A DNA stretch of 64,000 bases from Calothrix sp. PCC 7716. GTDB taxonomy: Bacteria > Cyanobacteriota > Cyanobacteriia > Cyanobacteriales > Nostocaceae. Below the pieces are notes generated by a model. The model searched no databases. It was not told the DNA's origin and saw only the letters and a program-made list of their open reading frames with translations. Both the position numbers and the translations under genes were made by a program. The stretch lies in NCBI RefSeq assembly GCF_019977735.1, contig NZ_AP025020.1, forward strand, positions 124,001 to 188,000, read 5' to 3'. Below are positions 55,264-64,000 of the stretch, piece after piece; position 1 is the first letter of the stretch; each line of letters begins with the position of its first letter.

Positions 55264-55836
55264 ATGAGAGTATTATTCAAAACACTAATTTTTGCCTTAG
55301 TGCTGGCTGGTGCCGGAACGGTGGAAAATGTACAGGTAGTGACTGGCACTCAAATAGCCCAAGCGCAGAAAGCAGTTAGGGCGCCGATACCTTTGGCAAT
55401 ACCTACAACTGCGGATGTGATACTGAAGAATGGAAGTTCGATGACGGGACAGATAATAGCTTTTGACCCGAACAAGCAAATAATTCAAATTTCCCGTAGT
55501 CGTGTTTCTCGCTCACTGCAAATTGCCCAGATTCAACGAGTAACCTTCAAAAAACAAGATGCTATAGTTTATACCAGCGATGGTAAGCCGATGGTCATTC
55601 GGGGAGATGATAACTCACAGGCTCAACAAAGCATTTGGAAGAATATTCCACTAAATGCGTTTTGGTTTCTCAATGCTAGTAGGGGGCAAGCAAGCGTAGA
55701 CCTTGCAACAATAATGAATCCGAGAGATATCCGTGGTATTAAGGGAGTGGCTGCTAAGAGTTTATATGTAGCGGATGAGATTCAGTTTCAAACTGCTGGA
55801 AAGATGACTATCAAGGTAACGCCTACTGACCTTTAG
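55264..55836 (+). CDS. Exported protein preceding the CHAT gene
   Basis: ATG 55264 gives ~190 residues with a good signal peptide (MRVLFKTLIFALVLAGAG, cleavage near QIAQA-Q); a longer frame from 55228 would spoil it. The mature part is rich in beta-strands (ADVILKNGSSMTGQIIAFDPNKQIIQISRS; AIVYTSDGKPMVIRGDD), reminiscent of an Sm/SH3-like small barrel. It lies 68 nt before the disrupted TPR-CHAT gene, which is also exported, so the two may have been partners. Function unknown. Confidence 0.6.
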   Translation: MRVLFKTLIFALVLAGAGTVENVQVVTGTQIAQAQKAVRAPIPLAIPTTADVILKNGSSMTGQIIAFDPNKQIIQISRSRVSRSLQIAQIQRVTFKKQDAIVYTSDGKPMVIRGDDNSQAQQSIWKNIPLNAFWFLNASRGQASVDLATIMNPRDIRGIKGVAAKSLYVADEIQFQTAGKMTIKVTPTDL

Positions 55837-55904
55837 GTTGGATGGTGCTAGTGCTGTTTTTTATGTGTCACTAAAATTATTATATTATTAAAGATGAAAT
55901 TTTA

Positions 55905-56267
55905 ATGCAACGTATTCTTAAAGTTTTGTTGGCGGTAGGAATTAGCTTGGCGCCAGTTGTTATGCAGTTAACTATTCAACCAGTATGGGGACAAATTCAA
56001 AATTCTCAGATAGAAGCGCAAAAACTTTTGAACCAAGCGCAGAGACAAATAGGGCAAGGACAATCACAGCAGGCAATAGAAACGTTAAAAAAAGTTTTAG
56101 CAATTACACAACAACTTAAAGACCAAAGGCTGGAGGCAAATACTCTAGTTGCAATAGGTTCAGTCTTCGGCATTATTGGGCAGCCCCAGAAAGCATTGGA
56201 GTTTTATAATCAAGCTCTTGTAATTAATCGATCTGTGGGAGATCGTTCTGAAGAAGCTAATACCCTG
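55905..56267 (+). pseudogene. TPR-CHAT protein, 5' fragment (split by a transposon)
   Basis: About 121 codons encode a signal peptide (LLAVGISLAPVVMQLTIQPVWG-Q) and the first TPR units (AQRQIGQGQSQQAIETLKKVLAI; AIGSVFGIIGQPQKALEFYNQALVINRSVGDRSEEANTL). The frame then runs into about 30 codons of unrelated, transposon-derived sequence and stops at 56357. The rest of the gene resumes in frame at 60311. Joining CTG 56265-56267 to the codons after CTG 60311-60313 would restore a continuous TPR: EANTL-SNVGLVYSEIGQ. An exported truncated TPR protein may still be made. Confidence 0.8.
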
Positions 56268-56434
56268 GGTTTATGTCGCCTACAACGTCTACAACGTATG
56301 CAAATCAAGCCTTTAACCTTGTTGTCGTTTTCTACAACGTATCGTGTCGTTACTTAGTTAACATCTCTAAAAAAAGTATCCAACCTTCAGTACAAGTATA
56401 AATTCAAACATTCTTATTTGTCAGACTGCATAAA

Positions 56435-57166
56435 TTAATTTTGGATGTTAGGTTTCCAACATTTTTCAATAGCATATTTTAACCATGCTGCTGGCTTATA
56501 AATCTTCTGACAAGCTTGAGCTTCTTTAAATGCTTCTATAGCATCTAAAACAATTTCTGGTGATTTAGCTGCTTTAATAACTTTAGTTAAAGTTGAACTA
56601 ACTTGAATACCAAGCAAATCAAGCTGTTCTTGAATTTGCAAGTTAATAGTTGAGCGTGAGCCTCTAGATTTTGCTAATGGAATTACCTTGTTATTATCTG
56701 CTTTAGACATTGAATTTTGTTGTTGAAGCTCTGACAATTGTGTTTTTAATTTTTCATTCTCAATTCTTAGGCGTAACGCAATATCCTCGGAAAGTTGAAT
56801 TTGGTATAACCTACCAGCTAGACCTTCATTTATTCGACGTAATCCATCGATTTCTGCTCTCAAGCGCTTGTTATCTTCTCTTAGGTTTTGAATAATCACC
56901 GCCTTAGAATTATCTGATGCTAATGGTGGTTGTTTAGTTGATAAGCGTTGTTTTTGCTGATTGCGTAGGCTTTCAATGCGACTTCTAATTTCTGGTTGTT
57001 TATACAAGTAAGCAGTAGATACTTTGGCAGAATGGGCAACAGATGTAAAATTAATTTCTTGTCCTTGTTTTATCATCTTTTCAAGAGCTAGCTCTACACG
57101 TGATGCTGTCACAGCTGCTTTTTGTGCAGCTGAGTGTTGTAATGCTTCAATCTTTTTGTTATTCAT
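56435..57166 (-). CDS. tnpC: TnpC-like protein of a Tn554-type transposon (DUF6262-like)
   Basis: A 243-residue protein, last of three overlapping genes (ATG 57166 overlaps the tnpB stop by 8 nt). The N-terminus (AALEKMIKQGQEINFTSVAHSAKVSTAYLYKQPEIRSRIESLR) is TetR-like or helix-turn-helix-like. A coiled coil follows (VIIQNLREDNKRLRAEIDGLRRIN, IALRLRIENEKLKTQLSELQQQ). In Tn554 the TnpC protein affects efficiency or orientation of transposition and is shorter (~125 residues), so this is the long version often found in other bacteria. Confidence 0.78.
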   Translation of the reverse strand: MNNKKIEALQHSAAQKAAVTASRVELALEKMIKQGQEINFTSVAHSAKVSTAYLYKQPEIRSRIESLRNQQKQRLSTKQPPLASDNSKAVIIQNLREDNKRLRAEIDGLRRINEGLAGRLYQIQLSEDIALRLRIENEKLKTQLSELQQQNSMSKADNNKVIPLAKSRGSRSTINLQIQEQLDLLGIQVSSTLTKVIKAAKSPEIVLDAIEAFKEAQACQKIYKPAAWLKYAIEKCWKPNIQN

Positions 57167-59069
57167 TATTCAACTCCAATGTTTTAATTACCTTCTCTAA
57201 GTTTTCTTTCAGCGGCATATTCTTTTTAACTTGTAAGTTCCAACCAAAATCTTGAGCTTTTTTTAAAATATTGTTAGTGCGCTCTAGAGTCGATTTTAAA
57301 ATTGGTAAGAAATTTTTATTAGTTCTCCAGTGCGGACAGTTATAACAACCTTCAAAACCAGGGATATCGCAATCACCTAATACTTTTGGTCTTGCACAAT
57401 ATCCATGCTCTAATGCTCTGGCTTGTACATTATTTTTAAACCATTCTAATTCATCATTGCCATCAATAATAGTTGATGAAACTTCAATTGCTTGCCCCTG
57501 AAAGTTAACAACTCTAGATTCATAATATTTTTCTACCTCTTTTCTTAGTGTTTGGTCATGAATATGAGCATACACCTGAGTCATTGTTGGTGATTCGTGT
57601 CCTAAATATCTTTGGACAATATGTTGTGGAACCCCGTTATTAATGAGACGAAAACCGACTGTGTGGCGACATTGATGAGATGTAAAAACCCATAACTTAC
57701 CATTAATATCTCGGATATCTTTTTCATATACTAATAACTTTAAATTTTGACAAAATGCTGCATAACTTATTGGTTTATATTTAGATTTATATCGCTCAGA
57801 AACAAATAAAAGATTACAATTAGCATCGAATGTATTTTGAACATACTCTTGTTGAGCTTGAATAATTCTAACTACTTCTAAACAAATAGGAACGGTAATA
57901 TATTTTTTAAATTTAGACTGATAATACTGTAAGAGATACTCTCCTGCGCTATCGGTCATAATACAATTCAGCTTTAGATTACATAGTTCACTAATTCTCA
58001 TTCCGCACTCGATGAGAATCAAAAACATTTTTTGATAAACAGGATTTTTGATGGATGATAAATTATCCATAATTTGTTGAATAACTTCCTCTGGAATATA
58101 CCGAGGCTTTAAGGAGCGTTTATTTTTTGGAAAGTCGTCATTATAAATCACCTTATTACCAGTTACATTTACCCACTTCTCTCTAAAACTGACTTCTAAA
58201 AAGTCTCTTAAATCAGATATAAATTTATGGTGATTCTTATTACTTGCATAAACAGTTGTTAAATATCCTAAATAATCAACAATTACTTGACGATTTATCT
58301 CCGATGCTTTAATTGTCGGGTAGTGTAAATACAAAAATTTATTAAATATCTTCAATGATAATAACTTATGATTACAAGTCCCTAAAGCAATTAAAGGTAA
58401 TTTGTATTTAATAAATTTTTTAACTGGCAGATAAAGCCAAGAAGCTTTTAAATCAGTAAAGTCGAACCAACGATACCTTGTTGCATTAGTATCTTTCTCC
58501 TCAAATCCTAACTTGTACACATCCCAAATCTCTTTCTCATATTCATCTCTATCATCATAAAAGTCTAATAAAAACTTATAAATTTGTTGAAATTTGTAAA
58601 TACACTCATCTTCTCCTTTGTAGGTTTTTATTTGATTGCTACTCAATAACTTAGAACTCTGGCGCCCATAATATTTCTTTGTTGCGATTAGATAAGTTCT
58701 CAAGGATAATACCCATTCATCTAATTTCTTATCTAAAAGAGAATTAGAAAGTGAATGTTGACTGTGTAGCCACTCACATATTCTATTTATTTTAGAAGCC
58801 TTTTGATGAAGACTTTTTAAGTTCCAGTCTTGATTAACAACTTTTTGGTAACAAAAAAATTTTATTTCTACCTTTGTTCGACCAGGACATTTTTCAAAAT
58901 GTAAGCAACTTCCTCGTATCTTAGAACTTCCTTTTAAAGGATTTGAGGCTGGAGACCATATATCTTTAGCCCAGTATTCAATCAATTGAGACTTCATATA
59001 CTGGTATTTTGCTTCATTACCTGAAATAATATAGTCAATAAGCTGTTTATTTGTTTTCGATTCTTTCAT
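57159..59069 (-). CDS. tnpB: TnpB-like tyrosine recombinase of a Tn554-type transposon
   Basis: A 636-residue recombinase, matching the ~630 residues of Tn554 TnpB. The catalytic domain shows ECGMRISELCNLKL (Arg), a Lys-containing beta-hairpin (QSKFKKYITVP), TSHQCRHTVGFRL (HxxR), GHESPTMTQ (second His) and the nucleophile Tyr in VYAHIHD. A cysteine-rich C-terminal segment (CARPKVLGDCDIPGFEGCYNC, ~575-600) probably binds zinc. It overlaps tnpA by 4 nt (ATGA) and tnpC by 8 nt. It acts with TnpA in site-specific transposition. Confidence 0.88.
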   Translation of the reverse strand: MKESKTNKQLIDYIISGNEAKYQYMKSQLIEYWAKDIWSPASNPLKGSSKIRGSCLHFEKCPGRTKVEIKFFCYQKVVNQDWNLKSLHQKASKINRICEWLHSQHSLSNSLLDKKLDEWVLSLRTYLIATKKYYGRQSSKLLSSNQIKTYKGEDECIYKFQQIYKFLLDFYDDRDEYEKEIWDVYKLGFEEKDTNATRYRWFDFTDLKASWLYLPVKKFIKYKLPLIALGTCNHKLLSLKIFNKFLYLHYPTIKASEINRQVIVDYLGYLTTVYASNKNHHKFISDLRDFLEVSFREKWVNVTGNKVIYNDDFPKNKRSLKPRYIPEEVIQQIMDNLSSIKNPVYQKMFLILIECGMRISELCNLKLNCIMTDSAGEYLLQYYQSKFKKYITVPICLEVVRIIQAQQEYVQNTFDANCNLLFVSERYKSKYKPISYAAFCQNLKLLVYEKDIRDINGKLWVFTSHQCRHTVGFRLINNGVPQHIVQRYLGHESPTMTQVYAHIHDQTLRKEVEKYYESRVVNFQGQAIEVSSTIIDGNDELEWFKNNVQARALEHGYCARPKVLGDCDIPGFEGCYNCPHWRTNKNFLPILKSTLERTNNILKKAQDFGWNLQVKKNMPLKENLEKVIKTLELNNE

Positions 59070-60178
59070 TGTTTTTGCTTCTCTCGGTTTTGTAAATATT
59101 CTTTGTAAGCTAATTTCAAATCTTCATCTTCTAGGTGGACATAAGTGTTGATAGTCGTTTGAATATCACTATGACCTAACCTCTTCTTCACATAAGCCAT
59201 GTCAACTCCTGCTCTTATTAGGTCAGATGCATGGCTATGCCTTAGTAAATGAGGATTTATCTTAGTTCCTATTTTTCTTGATAATCTTCTGAATAAACTG
59301 TTAACAGTTTTATATGTCAAAGGTTTACCCATTTTATCCTGATTATGAGCTTTGATAACTACAAACACAAAGTCGCAATCAATATCTGATGGATACTCGT
59401 CTATTAAATAAGCACAGTACCATTGCATCAGTTCCTTACTCACATGAACTGTTCGCTCTACTCCGGACTTTGCTCTAGCATGATTTACATTATCTAATCT
59501 TGGCGCCACACGAATTTCACATGCGTTACCAGTCACCATATCTTCATGCCTTAGTCCTAATGCTTCGCCTATTCTTAACCCTGTTTCATACAGCAGTTTA
59601 ATTAAAAACTTATCACGTAAAGTATTACACGCTGTAATTATATTGTCAACTTGTTCAGGTGTTAAACATCCTGGGAATGTTTTTGGTTCTTTTATCTTTA
59701 ATAGTCGTGTTTTAACCTCTTTTTCTTTACTAATGTGGTGTAAAAAAGGCTTATATTTTCTATTTGATTGTAACTGATAGCCGTAACTATTAACGCCTAA
59801 ATTTACCCCGATACGCTCTTGAAACTCATAAAATCCACAAACTGTTGTCAGGCAATGATTGATTGTCTTCTCTGAACGCTTGGAAGAACTTACCTTAATT
59901 GATAACACGCTTGTATACGGATTTCTCAGCCAGTGAATAAAGTTTGATAGTTGTTCTAAACTTATTTCTTGCCAAGAAAGTTTTGAATCTCTCAAAAACT
60001 CCCAGAACAGTTTGAGATTGTAGGCATAAGCTTGAATCGTGTTTGGTGAGCGCCCTACGCTGTCTAAATAATGCAGGTACTTCCCAATTGCCTCTATCGG
60101 TAAACAGTCATCACCCAAAACCATCCATACTGAACGGTTAGAGTCGCATATAATACCTCTTTGAACTTTCATTCTCAT
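59066..60178 (-). CDS. tnpA: TnpA-like tyrosine recombinase of a Tn554-type transposon
   Basis: A 370-residue recombinase (Tn554 TnpA is 361). An N-terminal core-binding domain (YLHYLDSVGRSPNTIQAYAYNLKLFWEFL) precedes the catalytic domain with ETGLRIGEALGLRHED (Arg), ARAKSGVERTV (Lys), NPHLLRHSHASDLI (HxxR), RLGHSDIQTT (His) and NTYVHLE (Tyr). It is first of the three-gene operon; ATG 60178 follows AGGGTGG. A 19-bp palindrome (60203-60221) lies just upstream, where it could be an operator or a recombinase site. Confidence 0.9.
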   Translation of the reverse strand: MRMKVQRGIICDSNRSVWMVLGDDCLPIEAIGKYLHYLDSVGRSPNTIQAYAYNLKLFWEFLRDSKLSWQEISLEQLSNFIHWLRNPYTSVLSIKVSSSKRSEKTINHCLTTVCGFYEFQERIGVNLGVNSYGYQLQSNRKYKPFLHHISKEKEVKTRLLKIKEPKTFPGCLTPEQVDNIITACNTLRDKFLIKLLYETGLRIGEALGLRHEDMVTGNACEIRVAPRLDNVNHARAKSGVERTVHVSKELMQWYCAYLIDEYPSDIDCDFVFVVIKAHNQDKMGKPLTYKTVNSLFRRLSRKIGTKINPHLLRHSHASDLIRAGVDMAYVKKRLGHSDIQTTINTYVHLEDEDLKLAYKEYLQNREKQKQ

Positions 60179-60202
60179 CCACCCTGAGCATCTTCGTTTA
60201 CG

Positions 60203-60273
60203 TTGTAGTATTATACTACAAGACGATTAAAAGTCAAAACAGCGTGTAATTAGCAAGCTAATTAGCTACGCTG
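60203..60273. promoter_or_regulatory. Two palindromes at the right end of the transposon
   Basis: 60203-60221 is TTGTAGTAT-T-ATACTACAA, a perfect palindrome upstream of tnpA. 60240-60273 has CAGCGT and AATTAGC facing GCTAATT and ACGCTG. Both lie near the inferred right terminus and are candidates for recombinase arm binding or tnpA control. Confidence 0.5.
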
Positions 60274-60310
60274 TTGTTGTTGTTGTTATTTAAAATTTGA
60301 TGAGACATAA

Positions 60311-61849
60311 CTGAGTAATGTAGGTTTGGTTTATAGTGAAATTGGGCAATTGAGTAAAGCTGCTACAAATTATGAGCAAGCTGTCAGGATAACTCTAGAA
60401 GTTCGTAAAGGAGTAGCTAGAAACGACCGCTCAGAATTTTTGCAGCAAGAACAAAAAACTCCTATCGCCCTCGTTGATATTCTCATTAGGCAAAATAAAG
60501 CAGATGCGGCTTATGAATGGGCTAATCTTGCTACAACTGCTGACTTGATTGATTATGCTCGCTTGCTTAATGCTAAAGTTGCTAACCCTGATGCTCAACG
60601 AGCTATTGATGAGTGGAACCAGCTTTATGGGCAGCTACAATTTTTACGTCAGCGCTTACAGGAAAAATTTTCTGATACTCTCTCTCAACAAATGCGAGAG
60701 CTAGAAGCTAAAGTTAATCAGCAAGCCGAAGTTATCTCAAAGCGCTTTCCGGAAGTAGCAGAATTGTTTGAAACTACCCCTACTGACATTGCTCAACTTC
60801 GAGCTAGTATTCCAGTTGGTACAACGGTAATTCATCCTGTTTTACTAACTAATATTAAGAGTATTCCAAATACAATTGCTTTGTTTATTTTAACTAAAGA
60901 CAAGCTGACAGTAAAGCTTGTACCTGTTAATCCCGCCGAACTTGATAATTTACTTACTCAAACTCATGCACAACTAACAAATCGCTTTGATAATAAATAT
61001 CTTGATAATTTAGAAAAGCTTTATAACTTATTGATTCGTCCAGTTGAAGCTGACATTAAGGCAACTAATCCCAAACAACTTAGCTTTATCGCTACTGGAA
61101 AATTACGCTACATTCCCTTTGAAGCTCTCTACAACAACAAAACTGATAAATATCTGATTCAGGAATACCCCATTAGCTACTTGACGCGCCTCTCTACCCA
61201 TTCTCTTCAAACGACTCGGACAAAAAACTCAATATCTGCTAGGAAGGTTTTAGCTCTTGGCAACCCAATTCCTAAAAATCCTTTGGCATTACCAGGTTCT
61301 GAAATTGAGGTCAAAAGCATCACTCAAATGATGCCAGGAAGTGAAGCAATAATTGGCAGCAAAGCTACACTTGCTACATTCAAAACTCAGGCGCCTCGTT
61401 TTCCTTTGCTGCACTTGGCAACACATGGCTGTTTTCAGCGAGGGGGCTGTCCTAAATTAGGGTTAGAAGAAAATGTTCTCCTGTTTGCTGACAAAAAACT
61501 TAATATTGCTGATGCGGCTTTGTTGGGTTTGAACAACACTGATTTAATTACCCTTAGTGCTTGCCAAACTGCCCTAAATACTGATTCTCAAGGAAAATTA
61601 TTTACTGGTGATGGCGCCGAAGCAATAACTGGACTTGCATATTTATTTGAGCGCGCAGGAGCTAAAGCCGTTCTTGCTAATCTTTGGAGCATTGAGGATA
61701 AAACGACGCAGGAAATTATGGTGCGGTTTTACCAAAATATGAAAAAAGGAATGAGCAAGGGTGAAGCGTTGCGCCAAGCGAAGTTAAGCCAAATTGATAG
61801 TCATCCTTTCTTTTGGTCATCGTTTGTTCTTATTGGTAATGCTGAGTAG
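60311..61849 (+). pseudogene. TPR-CHAT protein, 3' fragment carrying the CHAT protease domain
   Basis: In frame from a stop at 60308 the sequence reads LSNVGLVYSEIGQLSKAATNYEQAV, the rest of a TPR, then a helical linker (ARNDRSEFLQQEQKTPIALVDILIRQ; LEAKVNQQAEVISKRF) and a complete CHAT domain. The caspase-like dyad is intact: His in LLHLATHGCFQ and Cys in ITLSACQTAL. GDGAEAITGLAYLFERAGAKAVLANLWSIED is the usual CHAT end. Without the signal peptide and first TPRs it may be silent, unless a TTG/GTG start is used or the transposon excises. CHAT proteases act in bacterial conflict and cell-death systems. Confidence 0.85.
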
Positions 61850-61880
61850 GTGGTGTTGGGCAAATGCAAAGCACGCGAAC

Positions 61881-62198
61881 TTACTTACTAGTTTTAATGA
61901 GTGATTTATTCAAAGTTTTAGGGTTGCAAAGCGGACAAAAGCTTACAGGGCTATGGCGTTTTTTTAATTGTCTTTCTGTTTCTTTAGTACAGTTAGACCA
62001 GTGACGAACTAGTTGTAGGTCGTATTTATAATTTTGCACTACAGCACGAGTAATTTTGGCGCCTGACCCGTTTCGATGTTCTTCTAATCTTTGTTTTAAG
62101 CTTCTGTTAGTGTAGCCTAAGTAATGTGCTGCGGAACCTTTCGAGTTGTCTAAATTGCCAATTTTTTGTGAGAAGTGGATTAGGTAGCAGTAACCCAT
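61881..62198 (-). CDS. GIY-YIG nuclease-domain protein
   Basis: A 105-residue protein that is essentially a GIY-YIG domain: CYLIHFSQKIG with AAHYLGYTNRSLKQRLEEHRNGSGAKITRA (YLG as the YIG equivalent, catalytic Arg in LKQRLEEH) and the C-terminal ETERQLKKRHSPVSFCPLCNP. The expected metal-binding Glu is in KETERQLK. Such short proteins resemble the UvrC-type or endonuclease-like domain and are common on cyanobacterial plasmids. No ribosome binding site is obvious before ATG 62198. Confidence 0.8.
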   Translation of the reverse strand: MGYCYLIHFSQKIGNLDNSKGSAAHYLGYTNRSLKQRLEEHRNGSGAKITRAVVQNYKYDLQLVRHWSNCTKETERQLKKRHSPVSFCPLCNPKTLNKSLIKTSK

Positions 62199-62263
62199 AA
62201 TTTTCTTGTTAATTTAAAGTGATTTTTCAACCACCTAAAGCAAGATTTATAGTTACGGTTCTA

Positions 62264-64000
62264 TCATTCACATATTCCTAACTCTTTATCAATAAAAGTT
62301 TGTTCAGCTACTAAAGCTTTTAGTTCGGTTAATTTAGGAAAAGCTTGTTCTTTCTGACTTGACAGATCATCAAAGGCTTGTTTCAAATTTTGAAGTTGAT
62401 TCTCAATCTGTTTTAATTCTTTATCAATACCGTTATTGACACAATGTTCTAGAGCGGAAATTGTAGCCATTGGGGTTTGTTTTATAGGGATGTTGTATGT
62501 GGCATTTTTGACTAGTTGAAGTGTACAACCTGCAATGTCGTGATGAATGAGTAATTCAAAGTTAGCAAAATGACCTAGTGGAAAGGCGCCGTATTGTTTA
62601 TTAGTTTGCAAATTGCGCGCGTATGTATTAATTATTTCGCCTGCTACTATGCGTTTGTTGAGTTGTAGTGTTGTACCATCGTAGGTACGGAGTTTGATGG
62701 TGAATTTATTGCCTGTGGTGGATACGGTGCCGCTTTTATCAGCTTGGTGTTTGGCAAGTTTGGCGGTTGCTTGTTCTATTTTGCGGGGGAGATGTTCTAG
62801 TTCTCGTTGGATAGTTATTTGCTGGTTGATGTGGTCGCGTTCTTCTTGGAGTAGTTTTGCGACTTGAGCATCTAGTTCGACTTTTCTCATTAAGCGAGGG
62901 TCGCCGCTGGCTGTTGCCATGACTTCGGCGTAGGATAGGACGATATCGGTACAGTCTTCGATGCTGCGGGCTGTGTTTTTACCAGTTAGGGCAGCTTCGA
63001 TAAATTCGGCTTTGGTTTTGGAAGTTTGATAGAGGTAGCCATCTGGACTTAAGCCTGCTATTTTTTTACCTTGGGCATCTTGGTAAGGTTTGCCTTGGGT
63101 GACGTATCTATATATTGTGACTTTGGAGTTGTGGTTGCCTTGACGAACGGAACGTCCCGCACGCTGGGTGTGGTCGGTAGGGCGCCAGGGACAATCTAGA
63201 TCATGAGCGCTGATAACATAGTTTTGAACGTTTGTTCCAACTCCCATTTTGGCTGTGGAACCAATGAATACGCGGATTTTGCGCTGTCGGACGGCTCGGA
63301 ATAGTGCAGATTTTTGTTCGTCGGTTTTGGCGTCGTGAATAAAGGCGATTTCTTCGGGAGGGACACCACGCTGTATAAGTTGATTTTTGATATAGCTGTA
63401 AACGGAAAATCTATGTGAGGAGTTTTCTTTTGGTGTGCCGACATCACAAAAAATTAGTTGCGTTAAATGTTCGATTTCGGTAGATTTCCAAATATTAAAT
63501 ACGTTGTTAATTGCGGCATCAACTTTACTGTAAGATTGGTGTAGTGATTGTATTTGCTCTGAATCAAGAAATTCAGATAGTACGTCTAAAGGTAAGCAAC
63601 GTAGGTCTACAACTCCTTGACGAATATGAGTTGTGATACGAGGCATGTTGTCAACGGTTGGGTCTACTCTTCCTGCTTTGATTGTTTCCGCGCGTTGAGC
63701 AACATAATTGAAAAATTCAAGTTGTTCGGGTGTGGCTGGTACTTCTTGAGTTATATATTCTTTTTCTGGTTTTGGTAGGTTTAAGTCATCGTCAGTTAAA
63801 ATATCAGCGACTTGCCAGAAAAATTGGCGCCATTCAGGAAGGTTATTAAATACAGCAAGTCGGCTTTTGATTTCTAAAGTTCCTTGTGGTGTAATTTCGG
63901 CGCCTACTTTTACTTCGGCAAAGTTAGATACCCAAGCATCAAAGTGTAATAGATTTTTGGCTTGTAAAGTTTCGTATTGTAAGTAAACTTGATTAACCCA
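62264..64000 (-). CDS. C-terminal part of a large helicase/methylase-type plasmid protein (5' end outside window)
   Basis: The frame is open from the window end (64000) to the stop at 62264, so the ATG at 63646 is only internal. About 578 residues are visible. They hold the C-terminal helicase lobe: VFIGSTAKMGVGTNVQN and DLDCPWRPTDHTQRAGRSVRQGN (the Q-x-x-GRxxR motif VI of superfamily 2). After this comes a long helical tail (KVELDAQVAKLLQEERDHINQQ; KQIENQLQNLKQAFDDLSSQKEQ). This C-terminus belongs to the very large SNF2/N12-class helicase-methylase proteins of plasmids and phages. Whether a methylase domain is present lies outside the window. Confidence 0.82.
   Translation of the reverse strand, partial: WVNQVYLQYETLQAKNLLHFDAWVSNFAEVKVGAEITPQGTLEIKSRLAVFNNLPEWRQFFWQVADILTDDDLNLPKPEKEYITQEVPATPEQLEFFNYVAQRAETIKAGRVDPTVDNMPRITTHIRQGVVDLRCLPLDVLSEFLDSEQIQSLHQSYSKVDAAINNVFNIWKSTEIEHLTQLIFCDVGTPKENSSHRFSVYSYIKNQLIQRGVPPEEIAFIHDAKTDEQKSALFRAVRQRKIRVFIGSTAKMGVGTNVQNYVISAHDLDCPWRPTDHTQRAGRSVRQGNHNSKVTIYRYVTQGKPYQDAQGKKIAGLSPDGYLYQTSKTKAEFIEAALTGKNTARSIEDCTDIVLSYAEVMATASGDPRLMRKVELDAQVAKLLQEERDHINQQITIQRELEHLPRKIEQATAKLAKHQADKSGTVSTTGNKFTIKLRTYDGTTLQLNKRIVAGEIINTYARNLQTNKQYGAFPLGHFANFELLIHHDIAGCTLQLVKNATYNIPIKQTPMATISALEHCVNNGIDKELKQIENQLQNLKQAFDDLSSQKEQAFPKLTELKALVAEQTFIDKELGICE

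Larger units (their letters stand above)
56268..60313 (-). mobile_element. Tn554-like transposon inserted in the TPR-CHAT gene
   Basis: About 4.05 kb of inserted DNA carries three overlapping minus-strand genes in the order tnpA, tnpB, tnpC: two tyrosine recombinases and a small coiled-coil protein, the organisation of Tn554. Junctions are inferred from where the host reading frame breaks and resumes; the shared CTG makes them uncertain by a few bases. There are no long terminal inverted repeats, as expected for this family. The left end has three direct TACAACGT copies (56281, 56290, 56333); the right end has its complement ACGTTGTA at 60200 inside a palindrome. No cargo gene is present. Confidence 0.82.

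Noticed and set aside
1-64000. CRISPR arrays, tRNA and rRNA genes
   Set aside because: No regularly spaced identical repeats, cloverleaf-like or rRNA-like sequences were noticed; a tool-based scan could still find a tRNA.

Overview
The window looks like AT-rich DNA from a filamentous cyanobacterium, probably of the Nostocales, and most likely from a large plasmid or a mobile chromosomal region. The pointers are families typical of these organisms: adhesins with an N-terminal two-partner-secretion domain, TPR-CHAT proteins, RTX proteins, pentapeptide repeats and short dispersed intergenic repeats. The palindrome GGCGCC is strongly over-represented (about 90 copies by eye), and the classical cyanobacterial palindrome GCGATCGC was not noticed. 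No rRNA, tRNA or CRISPR array was seen.

Layout. 1-14.7 kb: a two-partner secretion locus with four tandem giant TpsA exoproteins (the first cut by the window edge) and one TpsB/FhaC-type outer-membrane transporter. 14.7-20.3 kb: exported or envelope proteins (a membrane protein, a glycoside hydrolase, an RTX protein, a secreted protein, a small beta-barrel, a double peptidoglycan-binding-domain protein). 20.6-21.6 kb: a DUF6932 nucleotidyltransferase-like gene coupled to an HTH gene, resembling a toxin-antitoxin pair. 21.7-29.3 kb: a three-gene operon (restriction-endonuclease-like protein, DinG-like helicase, pPIWI_RE protein) matching the little-studied pPIWI_RE three-gene island. 29.9-35.6 kb: AT-rich uncharacterised genes with no GGCGCC over 6.3 kb, next to a tyrosine recombinase; probably a recent acquisition.

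37-47.6 kb: small DNA-binding and GIY-YIG proteins, then a plus-strand run with coiled-coil, HTH, membrane, ATPase and lysozyme-like or SxGC-motif exported proteins, resembling a conjugation or DNA-transfer module. 47.9-52.1 kb: a GNAT/pentapeptide chimera, an aspartoacylase-like protein, a protein ending in an SSB-like acidic tip, and a candidate structured RNA (50,542-50,827) with six long complementary pairings including a possible pseudoknot. 52.2-61.8 kb: an LRV repeat protein, a membrane protein, and a TPR-CHAT gene split by a 4-kb Tn554-like element with three overlapping genes. 61.9-64 kb: a GIY-YIG protein and the C-terminal part of a large plasmid/phage-type helicase cut by the window end.

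How it fits together: defence or conflict genes (pPIWI_RE island, DUF6932/HTH pair, the AT-rich cassette, CHAT protein) sit beside transfer and recombination functions and a surface-adhesin locus, as expected of an accessory replicon. Functions below come from reading protein motifs without database searches.
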